DNA of 64,000 nucleotides from Halocaridina rubra (Eukaryota; Arthropoda; Malacostraca; Decapoda; Atyidae), in the NCBI GenBank assembly GCA_037179515.1, contig JAXCGZ010007699.1:1-64000 (forward strand). The letters are read 5' to 3'. A program made the position numbers and the translations under genes. The notes under the pieces are model-generated. The model worked only from the letters and a program-made list of their open reading frames with translations. It was not told the DNA's origin and did not search any database. Shown here piece by piece: positions 1 through 11,291 of the stretch (position 1 is its first letter; every line of letters starts with the position of its first letter).

Positions 1-592
1 CTTATAAGTTACTATTAATGGTGAATAACCATTGTACAAAATGGAAATAAATGTTTTTGTTTTTTTGTTTTTTTTCTCATGGAAAAGAACAAATAAACAA
101 TAAGAATGGGATCCACCACTGTGATATATCATACTATTAGGAAAAGTGAACAAGTCTTATAAACAATCATTAAATGACATGCAAAACATAAAAGAAATGT
201 GATCAAATTCAAATTTCAAGAAAATTAAATCACATTTAGATATCAGTGAATATCAATATTTAAGTTTAAGAATGCTTCACATGCAAGAAGGCAATAATAT
301 AATATACACAAAAAAAATACAGTATACGCAAATGTAAAATATGAACCAAGTCGTCATTAATATTGGCGACTGGATTTAAAACAGTTTCAGCTATTCAACA
401 CTAAACTAAAATGTTTCCGCCATGTTCTGGCTTTCAAAGTCCCACAAAGGGAAATATAAAACTATGATCAAAAAATTATTCTTCATCTTTTTCGTCTTCC
501 ATTAGGAATAACGTTTGTACTGTACAAGTACAGTACAGTATTAAAGACATAAAAGATAAACATAAAAAATAAACAACACATTAGAGAAGTAA
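1..592. other. AT-rich noncoding sequence at left edge
   Basis: No gene or RNA is recognisable here. It lies just 3' of the minus-strand Gypsy polyprotein that ends at 593, so it should hold that element's polypurine tract and 3' LTR. Nothing in it resembles the LTR seen at 6564-12122 or 39660-41473. The 3' LTR is therefore either beyond the window or lost. A pyrimidine-rich stretch near 480-500 could be a decayed polypurine tract on the minus strand, but this is weak. Confidence 0.5.
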
Positions 593-2464
593 TCATGACC
601 GACTAGTCAAATTTAGGCTAACAGTACCAGCTTCCTCATTTGAGGGTAACGACCGTCGACTTAGTAGATCAGCAAGGTCATTGTCCTTGCCATGAACATG
701 TTGGGCAGTGAATTTGAAAAGATTCAGGCAAAGTGCCCACATTTTCAGGCAAGGATTTAGCTTGTCTGCAGTCTGTAAATATAGGAGAGGTCGGTGGTCG
801 GTTCTCAGTGTAAAATGTTGGCCATACAGATGGACTTCGGATTTCTTTATGGCCCAATATGCAGCTAGAACTTCCTTCTCCACGGTGGAGTAATTTCGCT
901 CTGCAGGGCGAAGCCTGCGGTTTGCATATCGCACTGGAGCTACTTCTGCTGAGTTGTCTGATCGGGCTTGCCAGAGCACGGCACCCAGGCCTTCGTCTGA
1001 GGCGTCGGTCTGTAAGATAAATGGAAAATCAGGGTTTACCAGTTGTAATTCTGGCTCACCCGCCAATGCTTCTTGGAGCTTGAAAAATGCTCTCTCCGCT
1101 TCATCTGTCCATTGGACAGGGTAGGTTTTACCTTGCTTTGAGGAGGTCATTTGCTGCAAAGGGGCAGCGATAGTATTAACGTGTGGAATGAACCATTGGT
1201 AGTAGGTGACGCTACCCAGGAAGGATCTCAGTTGAGTGACAGTGGCAGGTTTCTCCATATCCTTAATGGCTTGTACCCTGTCATGTAAAGGGGACGTAAC
1301 TCCTTCTCCAACCATGTGGCCGAGATACTGCAATTGTGTGAAACCAATCTCACATTTGGAAGGCTTTAAGTGAAGTCCATGCTGGTTCAGACGAGTGAGA
1401 ACTCTGCGGAGAGTCTCGAGGTGCGATGACCAATCCTGAGAATGCACCAGGATGTAGCCTATAAAGTATGAAACATTGTCGAGATCCTGTAGTACTATCC
1501 TCATGAGTCTGCTGGAGCAGCCAGGGGCATTTACCATACCAAAAGGCATGACCCTGAACTGGTATAGACCATATCTTGTGGAAAAGGCTGTAAGAGGCTT
1601 GGTAGTCTCGCTTAATGGGACTTGCCAAACTCCACTGGCCAGATCCAACTTGGACAGGTAATGGGCTTGGGAAAGCAACGAGAAAATATGCTCGGCATCA
1701 GCACTGGGCTCTCCATCAAAGATGGTACGGGAGTTATGCTTACAGTCAAGGCAGAGCCTGTGACTGCCATCTCGCTTACGCACTGCCAGTAACGGCGAAC
1801 ACCAAGGCGAAATGCTCTTTTCAACTATTCCGAGGCTGACCCAAGTGTCAAGATCTTCCTTCAGCAGTAAGGGCAGCTGGTGGGGAAGACCATAGGAATG
1901 CCGAAATGGCTCTGGGTCAGTCAATCTGACATGATGCTCAAGGGTAGCAGTAATGCCTGGGAGGTCATTGAAGACGTTCTCATAGGCCTCTAATAGTTTG
2001 TTCAGCTGTTCCCGTTGGCTCGGATGCAGTCTGGAGTTAATAATGCAATTACTCACACTTTCCTTTCGGTGTGTGGGAATGGCAGGATCCTTACCATCAT
2101 CAAAAGCTAAGCTTATGTCTTCAATTGCAGGGGCGGTGGCTGCGGCCAGAGGGGTTTCTTCCGAAAAACTCCACTCCCGTAAGTCTGTCTCCACTGCAAG
2201 GGTGGAGTATTCCAATATAGGAGGTAAGGGGTTGCTATAATGGAGCACCTGTGTTGCTGCAGCCTTGGAGGTTCTGTTGATGATGAGGGCATCTATAGGG
2301 GTTGCTGAGAGTGCCAGCGCAGGATCCCTGTGGGCCTCTGGGTCCTCACAATAAAGCTTCAGCTGGTTAATGTGGTATTTCCTGTTATTGCCATCAACAT
2401 TTAGCACATAATTGTCAGGGGTCACCCGGTGTACCACAGTGTACGGTCCTTTCCAGTGTAGCAT
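593..2464 (-). CDS. pol: Gypsy pol: integrase GPY/F tail, reverse transcriptase, RNase H
   Basis: This is a 623-residue open frame, part of a longer polyprotein, and its first Met is internal. Residues about 3-40 are a GPY/F module (WKGPYTVVHRVTPDNYVLNV, then HINQLKLY), the C-terminal end of a Gypsy integrase. RT follows from about residue 150, with SPWCSPLLAVRKRDGSHRLC, SKLDLASGVWQVPL, a TAFSTRYGLYQFRVMPFGM-type stretch and QYLGHMVG. RNase H is at about 470-600, with QTDASDEGLGAVLW, EKEVLAAYW and LRTDHRPLLYL. The YxDD box reads SYFIGYILVHS: both catalytic Asp are replaced by Gly-Tyr (codons 1454-1459). Polymerase activity should therefore be lost although the frame is open. In-frame sequence extends upstream to about 2560, where a TAA and a frameshift separate it from the integrase core. 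Confidence 0.85.
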   Translation of the reverse strand: MLHWKGPYTVVHRVTPDNYVLNVDGNNRKYHINQLKLYCEDPEAHRDPALALSATPIDALIINRTSKAAATQVLHYSNPLPPILEYSTLAVETDLREWSFSEETPLAAATAPAIEDISLAFDDGKDPAIPTHRKESVSNCIINSRLHPSQREQLNKLLEAYENVFNDLPGITATLEHHVRLTDPEPFRHSYGLPHQLPLLLKEDLDTWVSLGIVEKSISPWCSPLLAVRKRDGSHRLCLDCKHNSRTIFDGEPSADAEHIFSLLSQAHYLSKLDLASGVWQVPLSETTKPLTAFSTRYGLYQFRVMPFGMVNAPGCSSRLMRIVLQDLDNVSYFIGYILVHSQDWSSHLETLRRVLTRLNQHGLHLKPSKCEIGFTQLQYLGHMVGEGVTSPLHDRVQAIKDMEKPATVTQLRSFLGSVTYYQWFIPHVNTIAAPLQQMTSSKQGKTYPVQWTDEAERAFFKLQEALAGEPELQLVNPDFPFILQTDASDEGLGAVLWQARSDNSAEVAPVRYANRRLRPAERNYSTVEKEVLAAYWAIKKSEVHLYGQHFTLRTDHRPLLYLQTADKLNPCLKMWALCLNLFKFTAQHVHGKDNDLADLLSRRSLPSNEEAGTVSLNLTSRS

Positions 2465-2579
2465 TAGCTTGCGGGTATCTGTTGGAAGAAGTAACAGAGC
2501 TCGATCTCCGGGTGTCAGGGCACGACGCTGCGCACACTTGTCAAAGAGGAGCTTGGCAGTCTGATGGTGACCTTAATGG

Positions 2580-3355
2580 CTAATTGTGCAATTTCCAAGC
2601 CTTTTTGAGGTGAGATGAAAACTTCAAAATATACTCATGGACGTCCCTATCGTCATCTTCGATGGTAGGTGAATCCCAACATTCTGCCAAGAATTCCACT
2701 GGGCCTCTGACCTTATGACCATAAATCAGCTCGAAAGGCGAGTATCCAGTAGTGTCGTGGGGCGTGTCTCTGAAAGAGAAAAGTGCAGCAGGGACGTACT
2801 TGTCCCACTGCCTAGGTATATCTATCACTAGCTTGCGCAAACATTGCTTCAATGTCCCATTATAGCGTTCGCATGCTCCATTTGATTGGGCATGATAGAT
2901 ACTCGTACGAATATGCTTCATTTCTAAAAAGTTACAGAAAGCCTCGAAGTGCCTACTTGTAAACTGATTCCATTGTCAGAAGTGACCTGCTCAGGAAAGC
3001 CAACCCTGGAGCAGAATTCAAATAGGGCATGAGCGACTGCTTCAGTTGTAATAGAAGACAGTGGCACTGCATCTTGGTACCTTGTTGCCAGGTCAACATA
3101 TACCAGGAGGAACTGTTTCCCCGTGGACGAAGCTGGATTAATAGGACCTAATATGTCAATTGCGACCTTGGAAAATGGCTCCATTGAGAGCTTAGTTATC
3201 CCCATGGGAACTTTTGGTACCGGTGCTGTTGAGGTGGATTGACAGACAGGGCAGGAGCCTACATATCTGTCTACCTCGGCGTACATGTTTGGCCATGCAA
3301 AAGCCTTCTGAAGGACGTGCCGAGTTTTTGCTTTGCCTCTGTGTCCACTCAGAGG
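2580..3355 (-). pseudogene. Gypsy integrase core, broken
   Basis: Frame 3286-2924 holds the end of the zinc finger (SCPVCQS) and the first two catalytic acids (VAIDILGPI and TSDNG). Frame 2921-2580 continues with the third (NGACERYNGTLK) and a region ending in LKKAWKLHN. Together they give the D,D(35)E retroviral integrase signature. A frameshift directly after the SDNG motif (near 2965) divides the core, and a TAA plus a frameshift near 2575 cuts it from the GPY/F tail at 2464. The zinc-finger histidines lie at the end of the upstream frame (VAHH), separated only by an in-frame TAA at about 3356. The catalytic residues themselves are retained, so the damage is in the frame. Its position before the RT is the unusual point. 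Confidence 0.8.
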
Positions 3356-4081
3356 TTAATGGTGTGCCACATACATAGCCTGGCGGCACAACGAAGTGGG
3401 CACCACCAACTGTTTAAAGGTATGGCCATCTTTAGTCACATGCCTACGAAGTACTCCATCTTCAAGGGCATAAGTGAACTGGCCTCCTCCTCTCACCGTG
3501 AAGGTCCTTCCCTCGGTGGCCTGCTGCATGCAGCGTTTGAGGGTGGGGCAGTCTTGCTGCAATTTGGCAAAGTCTGGATGGGACTTCAATGGTTTTAGAG
3601 GTGCATCATCTGGTAAAGGAGGGGGAAACTCTCCGCGTTCCACATTACGTGTACTGACTGCAGCAGATTCAACGGAGTCAGTCAGAGAATCGTCCAAATT
3701 CTTGGCATTGAGGCCAGGAGTTGCTGCTGAAATGGCTTCATGTGACTTCCCCCGAGGGAAGTTATAACGAGAAATGTCCTTATGGTAGAGGTCGGCCTGG
3801 AAAGTAGGAACTAGGTTCAATGCACGACCCATCAAGACAGGGTACATAAGCCCAATCATTGCCACAGCTGGGGCTTTTCCCTTGTAGTATTTGCAATCCA
3901 GGTTAATGACACAGCAGCATCGTATTTGGGGTGTTCCTTCAGCAACCCGCACACAAACGACTTCGCCGGTAAAATCTTCATCCCTGACGAATCTCTCGTC
4001 AACAAATATGCCATTGGCCCCTGTGTCGAGGGCTATCTCAACTTCCACACCATTTATAGTTCCTAGACATTTTGGGATCAC
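3356..4081 (-). CDS. Gypsy aspartic protease and linker to integrase zinc finger
   Basis: The frame has 241 residues. Residues about 8-30 carry the retropepsin motif (EVEIALDTGANGIFVDERF) with an intact DTG. The second half contains the start of the integrase: LEDGVLRRHV, then CRQAMYVAHH, which supplies the two histidines of the HHCC zinc finger. The stop at 3356 is a single TAA, and the same frame reopens immediately and runs on to 2924. The same frame also continues upstream to 4462, interrupted by TGA near 4099 and TAA near 4208. The listed start is a GTG inside a polyprotein and is not a true initiator. In the living element this would be cleaved from a gag-pro-pol precursor. Confidence 0.75.
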   Translation of the reverse strand: MIPKCLGTINGVEVEIALDTGANGIFVDERFVRDEDFTGEVVCVRVAEGTPQIRCCCVINLDCKYYKGKAPAVAMIGLMYPVLMGRALNLVPTFQADLYHKDISRYNFPRGKSHEAISAATPGLNAKNLDDSLTDSVESAAVSTRNVERGEFPPPLPDDAPLKPLKSHPDFAKLQQDCPTLKRCMQQATEGRTFTVRGGGQFTYALEDGVLRRHVTKDGHTFKQLVVPTSLCRQAMYVAHH

Positions 4082-4207
4082 CTGCGGATTACATCATTTG
4101 GTGAGTTCCACATTGGCAAGTTTGTACGTAGGTTCCTCGGCGTTATCCTCAGTGGCCCTTTCTGGCCTTATTTCTACAGCATGGGCCAAGTGCATGGCTG
4201 GACGGCT

Positions 4208-5363
4208 TTATGGGCCACCGCTGTGTGAGGGAGCATGGTGGCTCTTAGAGTTTTGCTGAAAACCCTGGGAAGGAGGAGCAGAGTAATGGCCTTTGCCTCT
4301 GAACTGCTGAGGCTTAGGTCTTACTGAGTTATCCTTCTTGAGTGTGGGTGCATGGCCGTAATAAGGCTTAGGAGTATTAGGAGGATGTGCTGGATGATGT
4401 GAGTTCTGCGAGGGGCCCTTGTGCTTCCCGTTCCTATGAATCTCCTTTCCAGTGAGAATCATGGCTTGCTGCGGGGGAGATACAACTCTGAGGACGAACC
4501 TTGGAATCGGCCCTTCTTGCCCTCATAACATCACAGAGACATACTCCAGGCTGGTTGTGCTGGAGGTACTTGTCCACAGCGGCTAAACTTTTCTCGTAGT
4601 TGATCTCATCTTTAAGCTGAGTCCTTACATATGCAACAACATCTGGAGGAAGTTCATTGGCAATTGCATCAAACATCAAGAACGCATACAACATCTCACG
4701 AGGACACTTTGCAACTCGCAACCAATCATTAAAGAGGCAAGTCTTGTGTTTGCCAAAGGTACTACAGTTCTCCTCCTTCAATGGGAAAGCAGAAATATAC
4801 CTAGCATGACACTCAGCTGGTGAAAGGCTCTGTGAGGCCAGGAGTGTGCTTTTAACTTTCTCATAGTCCCTCAGTTGCAGTTGGTCGAGTTCATTGACCA
4901 GGGCGAGCAGACGGGGTGGCATGGAGGCGAGCAGCCAACGACTCTTCTCAGCCTCTGTGCCTTCGTTAACTACCGCAAGACTTTCGAAAGAGCGGATGTA
5001 AGTATCAAACGGTTGCCTGCTGTCATCTTCGTATTTCAGTATTGGGGATGGCCTCTCACGAGGCTGGTTTCCATTTCCAGTTGAAGGACCACTGTCTGGG
5101 AATCCCGCTTGAAGCCGAGCAAGCGCAAGCTCATGATCACGTTGTGCTTGTGCCTCATCAAGTTGTGCTTGTGCCTCATCACTTGCTCTCTTCTCCAGCT
5201 TATCTCGGCATTCAACCATCTTCTCATGAGCCCATTGGAGGAGCTTCTGCCCTGGGGAAAGACCGTATCTCTCACCCCTAGCAATCATTATGGCCAGGTA
5301 ATGCTCCTCATTGAATGTTTCGATGATTTCCATGTTTGTTTCCTGTGACTGCCTGGTTTCCAT
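4208..5363 (-). CDS. gag: Gypsy gag with SCAN-like capsid segment
   Basis: The main frame is 5363-4434 (309 residues). It starts METRQSQETNMEI, has a Gln/Ala-rich predicted coiled coil at about 50-90, and a capsid-like part at about 120-270. The segment around FNDWLRVAKCPREMLYAFLM then DAIANELPPDVVAYV has the spacing of a SCAN/Gmr1-type capsid C-terminal domain. A second frame (4462-4208) overlaps its end by 29 nt and is rich in His, Pro, Lys and Gln. It shares frame with the protease and could be the nucleocapsid end of gag, reached either by programmed +1 shifting or through a decay indel. No CCHC zinc knuckle is visible. The ATG at 5363 is the natural start, with the leader and primer site upstream. 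Confidence 0.7.
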
Positions 5364-6541
5364 GGTGGTTTCCTAAACAGTCAATAACAAAGTGCCAAAA
5401 ACAACCAAAAAAAAAAAAAATCTCTACAATAGTAGAAAATGAAAGAACCACACAACACCAAGGAGAGAAATAAATTCAACACCACAGTTCAAACTTAAAC
5501 GTAAAAGTGATCTCAAAACCTCACCATAAAAGTGACTCAAAATACAATCAAGTGCAACAGCAGCAAAATGTTGAAAAACAGTGCATGAAACACTGGTAAT
5601 ACAGAATGGCAGTCGTGCCTGCTTAACAGCAATATGTGGCAGTACCTGCGGTTATGGTGCAAATAAAAGGAATAAGCACTAACAAATTTTACCAACTAGC
5701 ACCCAGTGCCTGAGAGTACAAACTAGTGCAGTATAGCGGTCGTGCCTGCGTATGAGTGCGTATATGGCAGTACCCACAAATAAAATGTCGTAAGTAATAC
5801 AAACAAGTACAGTATAGCGGTCGTGCCTGCGTATGAGCACGTATATGGCAGTACCCACAAATAAAATGTCGTAAGTAAAATTCTGGAGTGTTGCCAAAAG
5901 GGCACAGATCCTATGCAAAATACACCAAAGATAAGCTACTAGCTTACTAGCCAGCCAGATTACACATGTCTACTAGTAATGAGAAAATTTATTTTCAAGT
6001 GACAACTCAGACACATGAAAGGCTTAGCCTAGGCTCGATAAATGACACTAAAGTTTTTCTTGCCAATCTATGAGCAGTCAATGCTTGAATATAAAACACA
6101 ATTATAAGCAAAATACTTAATATACTTTCTCCCAATTCCTAAATCCCAAGGAAATATAAATAATTCTTAACAAGTATCACCCTTTCACGGATATATAAAA
6201 CACGAATGCTTTAAAACTCAATCTCATCACGCAAATAAATTAAATATTAAATAACACGTCTTCTCATCATGCAAAATTTCTTAAGTCTGTTACCACATAA
6301 TCTCATGTAGATTTCCTGAAATATTGTTTACCACATGGGAAACAAGAAAATATTAGTTACCATTATTAATATTGAAAATTAAAAAAAAAATTCTGATCCG
6401 CAACGTCTCTAGCGCGAAAATTTTCGTGTTCAGCCTAAGATTCATTCATTTCAATAATCGAGCCAATGGTAATCGGGTTTCATGTGCAATGTTAAAAAGC
6501 AAAATAAAAATAAATTTATCAAAATCAGTCTGTCTGTTCGG
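5364..6541 (-). other. Gypsy element 5' leader
   Basis: Noncoding sequence between the primer binding site and gag. It contains a short tandem repeat at 5731-5892 and otherwise only AT-rich sequence. No other gene is apparent. Confidence 0.6.
5731..5892. repeat. 81-bp tandem repeat, two units, in Gypsy leader
   Basis: The phrase GTATAGCGGTCGTGCCTGCG begins at 5731 and again at 5812, a period of 81 bp, and both units end in ATAAAATGTCGTAAGTAA. A more diverged third unit (GTCGTGCCTGC near 5612) lies to the left. Tandem repeats in the 5' leader are common in LTR elements. No function is inferred. Confidence 0.8.
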
Positions 6542-6559
6542 GTCCCTGTTTGGGCACCA
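6542..6559 (-). promoter_or_regulatory. Primer binding site, tRNA-Lys-like
   Basis: On the minus strand it reads TGGTGCCCAAACAGGGAC. This differs at two positions from the classic tRNA-Lys3 primer site. It lies four bases inside the LTR end (CAACA, then AGAT, then TGG), as expected for an element transcribed on the minus strand. Confidence 0.75.
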
Positions 6560-7865
6560 ATCTTGTTGGGTTGGGATGGTAGAGTGTTTGTTAAGATTCT
6601 GTTTTACTAAGGGGACTCAAAGTACTGAGCTCGGTTAAGAGCTCACAAACAGACAGGACAGATATTTGTACTTGAACACCCAATCTGTTTTACCATTTGT
6701 CGGTTAAATGAAACTCAGAATTCAACTTTCCTTTAATTTTGGAAATGCAATGACATTAAAAGAATTGAATTAAATTTTCTAATTAAATTTTATGATATGT
6801 TGCCTCGAATCCCGGAGGTGGTGAGCACGATTTCGTTTCCCGGCACCACGGACGTATGCCAAGACTTTGGCCTCAACTCGACGATTACCTCTGTCACACA
6901 GGCAGAGTAGAATAGAGGACACTGCAATTTCAGAAACAGAAATGACACACTGTTAATAATGGGAAACTGAAAGCATTAGCACACATATAATGAGTTTCAA
7001 ATATTATTCTACAGGATGAAAATATATTGGTTAGTCACAGCTAACCAGATCTTTCCTGGTATTAAAGGAAAACAATTTATTCACAATAAATGAAGAATAA
7101 GCAAGACAAATTACAGTACTGTATGTATTCCTTAAATTGTGGGCAACCACAAAAGTTGCAATACTTAGTACTGATTTGCAATTAATATGGTAAAACACTC
7201 TATTTAGGATAAAGGAACAATCTACGAGATAAATATAGTATTCATTCACTTTGGTTATCAAGAACTGTTTGCAATGAAAAAAAAGGGTGCAAAACCACCT
7301 TTTGAAGTATTTGCAACTTATAACTCAAAACACTTTATCCCCAACATATGAAGAATTAGCAAGATAAATACAGTATGCGTTCATTAGATTGTGGTTAACA
7401 GGAAATTTTGCAAAGCCAACAGGGTAAAATTACCTTTTAATTATTTGAAGTTTATAGCATAAAACACTCTAGTTAAATGATTAATTATTTGCAATTTATA
7501 TAGCAAATAGCTTTATTGACGAGGTTTTGACGTAAAACACTTTATTTATGATGATAGAAAGAGGTGAAATGAAATTAGAATTTATTAGGAAAAGGATAAA
7601 TTTTTACAGGCTCATAACCAGTCTTCAGACGATGAGATTTTCGTTTATCACATTCAATGAAAAGAAACTTCTTAGCAATGTATATCAGCTGTAATTTCCA
7701 GGTTATAGAATTAACTTTGGCAAGTGAGATTCCAGTTAGGTAATCTACAAAAATTCGTTTGTATGGGAATGGAATCTGAGAAAAAATTCGTAGGATTTAA
7801 CCAGTATCGAATGTAACTAATTTTCAAAAAAACAATTTGCTTGACCCACGAGCTCTACCATACAC

Positions 7866-8443
7866 CTGTAAAGGTGGTGGCACTGGAAAACATACAAACA
7901 GTTGACTATAAAGAGACAGTAATCGAAAAAATGAAAGACGTTGTGATGGAAAGGTCAAACCCACTCATCTGACAGGCACTTGATAAGGAGAAGACAGTGG
8001 TAATCTCAGGCATAAGCGAGTCCCAGGAGCCAACATGGCAGGGGAGACTTGAAGAAAATAAAGCTAGGGTTGTAGACCTGATAAGAAAGCTTGGAGTAGT
8101 ATGTGGTCCTGAAGATATTGTAAACATACACCAACTAGGTAAATATTCGAGGGAAGGAAAGCCGAGACCAACAAAAGTAACCTTTGAGAGAGGGGAAACA
8201 TGTAGGGAAATATTGTTGAGAAAAAAAAGCCTAAAAGACCTTCAAGAATTCAAAGAAGTGTTCATTAGACGATACAGAACACAGGAAGAGATGGGAAAGA
8301 TCAAAAACTTGTTGCAAGAGGCAAGAAGGTTAAATGATGAAAGAAATGAAGAAGAGAAGAAAAATTTTTGTTACAGAGTTCTTCCAGACAAAGGGGAGAT
8401 AAAGAAGATAATGACAGAAGATCAGGGGATGGGGCCTCATTAA
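7866..8443 (+). pseudogene. LINE A ORF1 protein, 5'-truncated
   Basis: The longest open part is 7997-8443. The frame extends upstream to the element's edge (VVALENIQTVDYKETVIEKM), broken only by a TGA at 7970-7972 where related copies read Arg. The body (VVISGISESQEPTW, DLIRKLG, KVTFERGETCREILLR) has the pattern of an RRM-like nucleic-acid-binding ORF1 domain. It is followed by a charged helical tail rich in Arg, Lys and Glu. No CCHC knuckle is present in what remains. Its stop overlaps the start of the endonuclease frame by a few codons. The GTG at 7997 is not a real start. Function by family: ORF1 proteins coat the LINE RNA in the retrotransposition particle. Confidence 0.65.
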
Positions 8444-11267
8444 GATTGTTATACACAAATGCTGATGGATTAGCTGGTAAGGCAGTAGAATTAAAAGATA
8501 GGATTCACAACAGTAAGGCAGATATAGTAGCAATTACAGAGACTAAGTTGAGTGAGGACATAAACAGTGTCACAGTTTTTCCTAAGGGTTTCAGAATACT
8601 AAGGGTTGAAGGATCTGAGAGGACTGGTGGAGGGATAGCACTGCTCATAAGTGAAAGGATTCAAGTCGAAGAAATAAACTTGGCTATAGAAAGTGAGTTC
8701 AAGGAATTTCTTGTTGCTCGCATAAATACTGGGTCAGAGAGCATTATAATAACTGTTGTATACAACCCACCAAGGAACCAAAATAGGCTTGAAGTTTATG
8801 AGGAAAGTCATATAGGTACTATTGAAGTCATAAACTCAGTTGTTAACATAGCACGGGAAAAAAAATTTAAGATTTTGATTATGGGAGACTTTAATCATAA
8901 AGAGATAGATTGGATAAATCTTGACCACACAGTGGTGAGGACTCATTCGGGGCAAGATTCCTAGATTGCGTACAAGGGAATTTCCTACACCAACATGTAA
9001 TGGAACCAACAAGGGCCAGGGGTGGGGATGAGCCATCACTACTTGATCTAGTGTTCACAGATAATGTGTTGGATATTGAAAATATTGAGTATGAACCACC
9101 AATTGGAAAGAGTGACCACTGTGTGTTGTTGATGGAGTATATCATTGAAGATATTCTTCCTGAGAGTAGAGGCACTGAGGACATGAGGAGGAACTATCGG
9201 AAAGGAGACTACATCAAAATGAATGAGCTTTTTGCAGTTATTGACTGGAGAACCTTATTTTACAACAAATCTGTACAAGAAATGTATGACATCTTTTGTG
9301 AGAAATATGGGAAGATAGTAGATTGCTGCATACCTGTCACCAAAGTAGGTGTAATTCATGCCAGAGAGAAATGGTTTGATAATGGGTGTAAAAGAGCTAA
9401 GGAGTGGAGAGACAAATGCTGGAAAAGGTATAGGAGGAGAAAAAACATAAATGCCTGGCAAACCTACAAAAGAGCAAGAAATGACTACCTAAGTAAAAGG
9501 AGAGAGGCAGAGAGAGACTATGAGAGGGACATCACCAGGAAGGCTAAAGAAAATCCCAAGCTTTTCCACAGCTTTATCAGAGGAAAACTGAAGGTAAAAG
9601 AACAGGTTTTAAGGCTAAAGAGAGCAGATGGAAGCATCACTGAGACGGATGAAGAGATCTGCAAAGAACTGAACAAGGAGTTTCAGTCAGTATTTACAGT
9701 AGAAAATACCCCACCCCCTCAGATTGCAGTGATAGAAGCTCAAGGGCCGGAATTAGAGAACATCAACCTTACAGCCACAGAGGTATGCAAAGCGCTGATG
9801 GATTTAGATGTTCATAAAGCTACAGGTCCTGATGACATATCCCCTCATGTGCTTAAAAAATGCGCAAACACAATATCAGTGGTACTAAGTATCATATTTA
9901 AGGAGTCACTGGAGTCGGGGGAGATTCCAAGATGCTGGAAACAAGCAAATGTGATACCTATCTTCAAAAAAGGAAGGAGGGATACGGCTCTGAACTATAG
10001 ACCAGTTTCCTTGACCAGCATAGTTTGCAAAGTTATGGAGAAACTACTAAGGAAACATATCTCTCTTCACTTGGAATCCTTCAACTTTTTGTCAGTGAGG
10101 CAACATGGCTTCAGAGAAGGTAGATCAACAGTAACAAACTTATTAGAATTTTATGATGAGGTAAGCCAAATCTTACAGGAAAGAGAGGGCTGGGCAGATT
10201 GCATATTCCTAGACTTCCAGAAAGCATTTGACACTGTTCCACATGGGAGACTTATTAGGAAGCTGCAAGCAATGGCTAGAATAGGTGGAAATGTTTTGGA
10301 ATGGATAAAAACTTACTTAGAAGGAAGGGAACAGAGGGTTAGAGTAAGACACTCAGTGTCTGAATGGAGAAGAGTTAGTAGTGGAGTTCCACAGGGTTCA
10401 GTTTTAGGGCCACTTTTGTTCCTTGTATATGTAAATGACCTACCAGAGTCTGTAAATTCATTCATGAATATGTTTGCAGATGATGCAAAGATTGTGAAAA
10501 AAGTAAAAAACGAGAACAATGGTAGAGAACTTCAGGAGGATCTAAATAATCTGCATGAGTGGTCAGAAAAGTGGCTAATGAAATTCAATACTTCAAAATG
10601 TAAGGTAATGAGAATGGGTACAAGTGCAAGAAGGCCCAAGCTTGACTACTCGGTGGCTGGAGTACAACTTCAAGAGACAGAAAATGAGAGAGATCTAGGA
10701 GTAAACATACTGGCAGATTTGTCTCCAGAAATACATATAAATAGCATAGTAAGGGCAGCATATGCATTCTCATCAAATGTAAGGGTAGCCTTCAGGCACA
10801 TGGACAAGGAAATGTTCAGAAATATTTATGTAACCTATGTGAGACCAAAACTCGAATATGCAGCCCCCTTTTGGAATCCGCACTTGAAAAAGCACATAGC
10901 TAAGCTTGAAAAAGTTCAAAGACATGCCACAAAACTGGTGCCAGAAATACGCAATCTCAGTTATGATGAGAGGATGAGGGAATTAGACTTACCATCACTG
11001 GAAGCTAGAAGAGTGAGGGGGGATATGGTGACTGTCTTTAAATTCCTTCATGGTTATGATAGAGTGGATAGGGATCGATATTTTGATATGGCTGGCTCTA
11101 GAACTAGAGGTCATAGTTTGAAGCTTCGTAAGAAAACTTCTTTGCAGGATGTAAGGAAATACTTTTTCAGTGTAAGAGTAGTTGATAATTGGAATTGGCT
11201 AAGCGAGGAGGTAGTTAATGCTATCTCAATCCATAGTTTTAAGGGCAGGTATGATAAGTATCACTAA
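8428..11267 (+). pseudogene. LINE A ORF2: endonuclease and reverse transcriptase, one frameshift
   Basis: The endonuclease is at 8440-9150 (LRLLYTNADGLAGKAVELKD, ITETKL, VVYNPPRN, MGDFNHKEIDW, SDHC). A single-base frameshift near 8950 puts the endonuclease's end in the frame beginning at 9000. That frame gives 755 residues: connector, then RT at about 9690-10650 with GPDDISPHVLKK, NYRPVSLTSIVCKVMEKLL, QHGFREGRST, LDFQKAFDTVPH, GVPQGSVLGPLLFLVYVNDL and intact FADDAKIV. The C-terminal domain reads EYAAPFWNPHLKKH, then RGDMVTVFKFLHGYD and VRVVDNWNWLSEEVV, and ends DKYH. All RT catalytic residues are present. The one frameshift and the ORF1 stop are the only clear lesions, so this copy is young. 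The protein nicks target DNA and reverse-transcribes the LINE RNA there. Confidence 0.85.
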
Positions 11268-11291
11268 GTATAAAATGGAACCGATGAGGGA

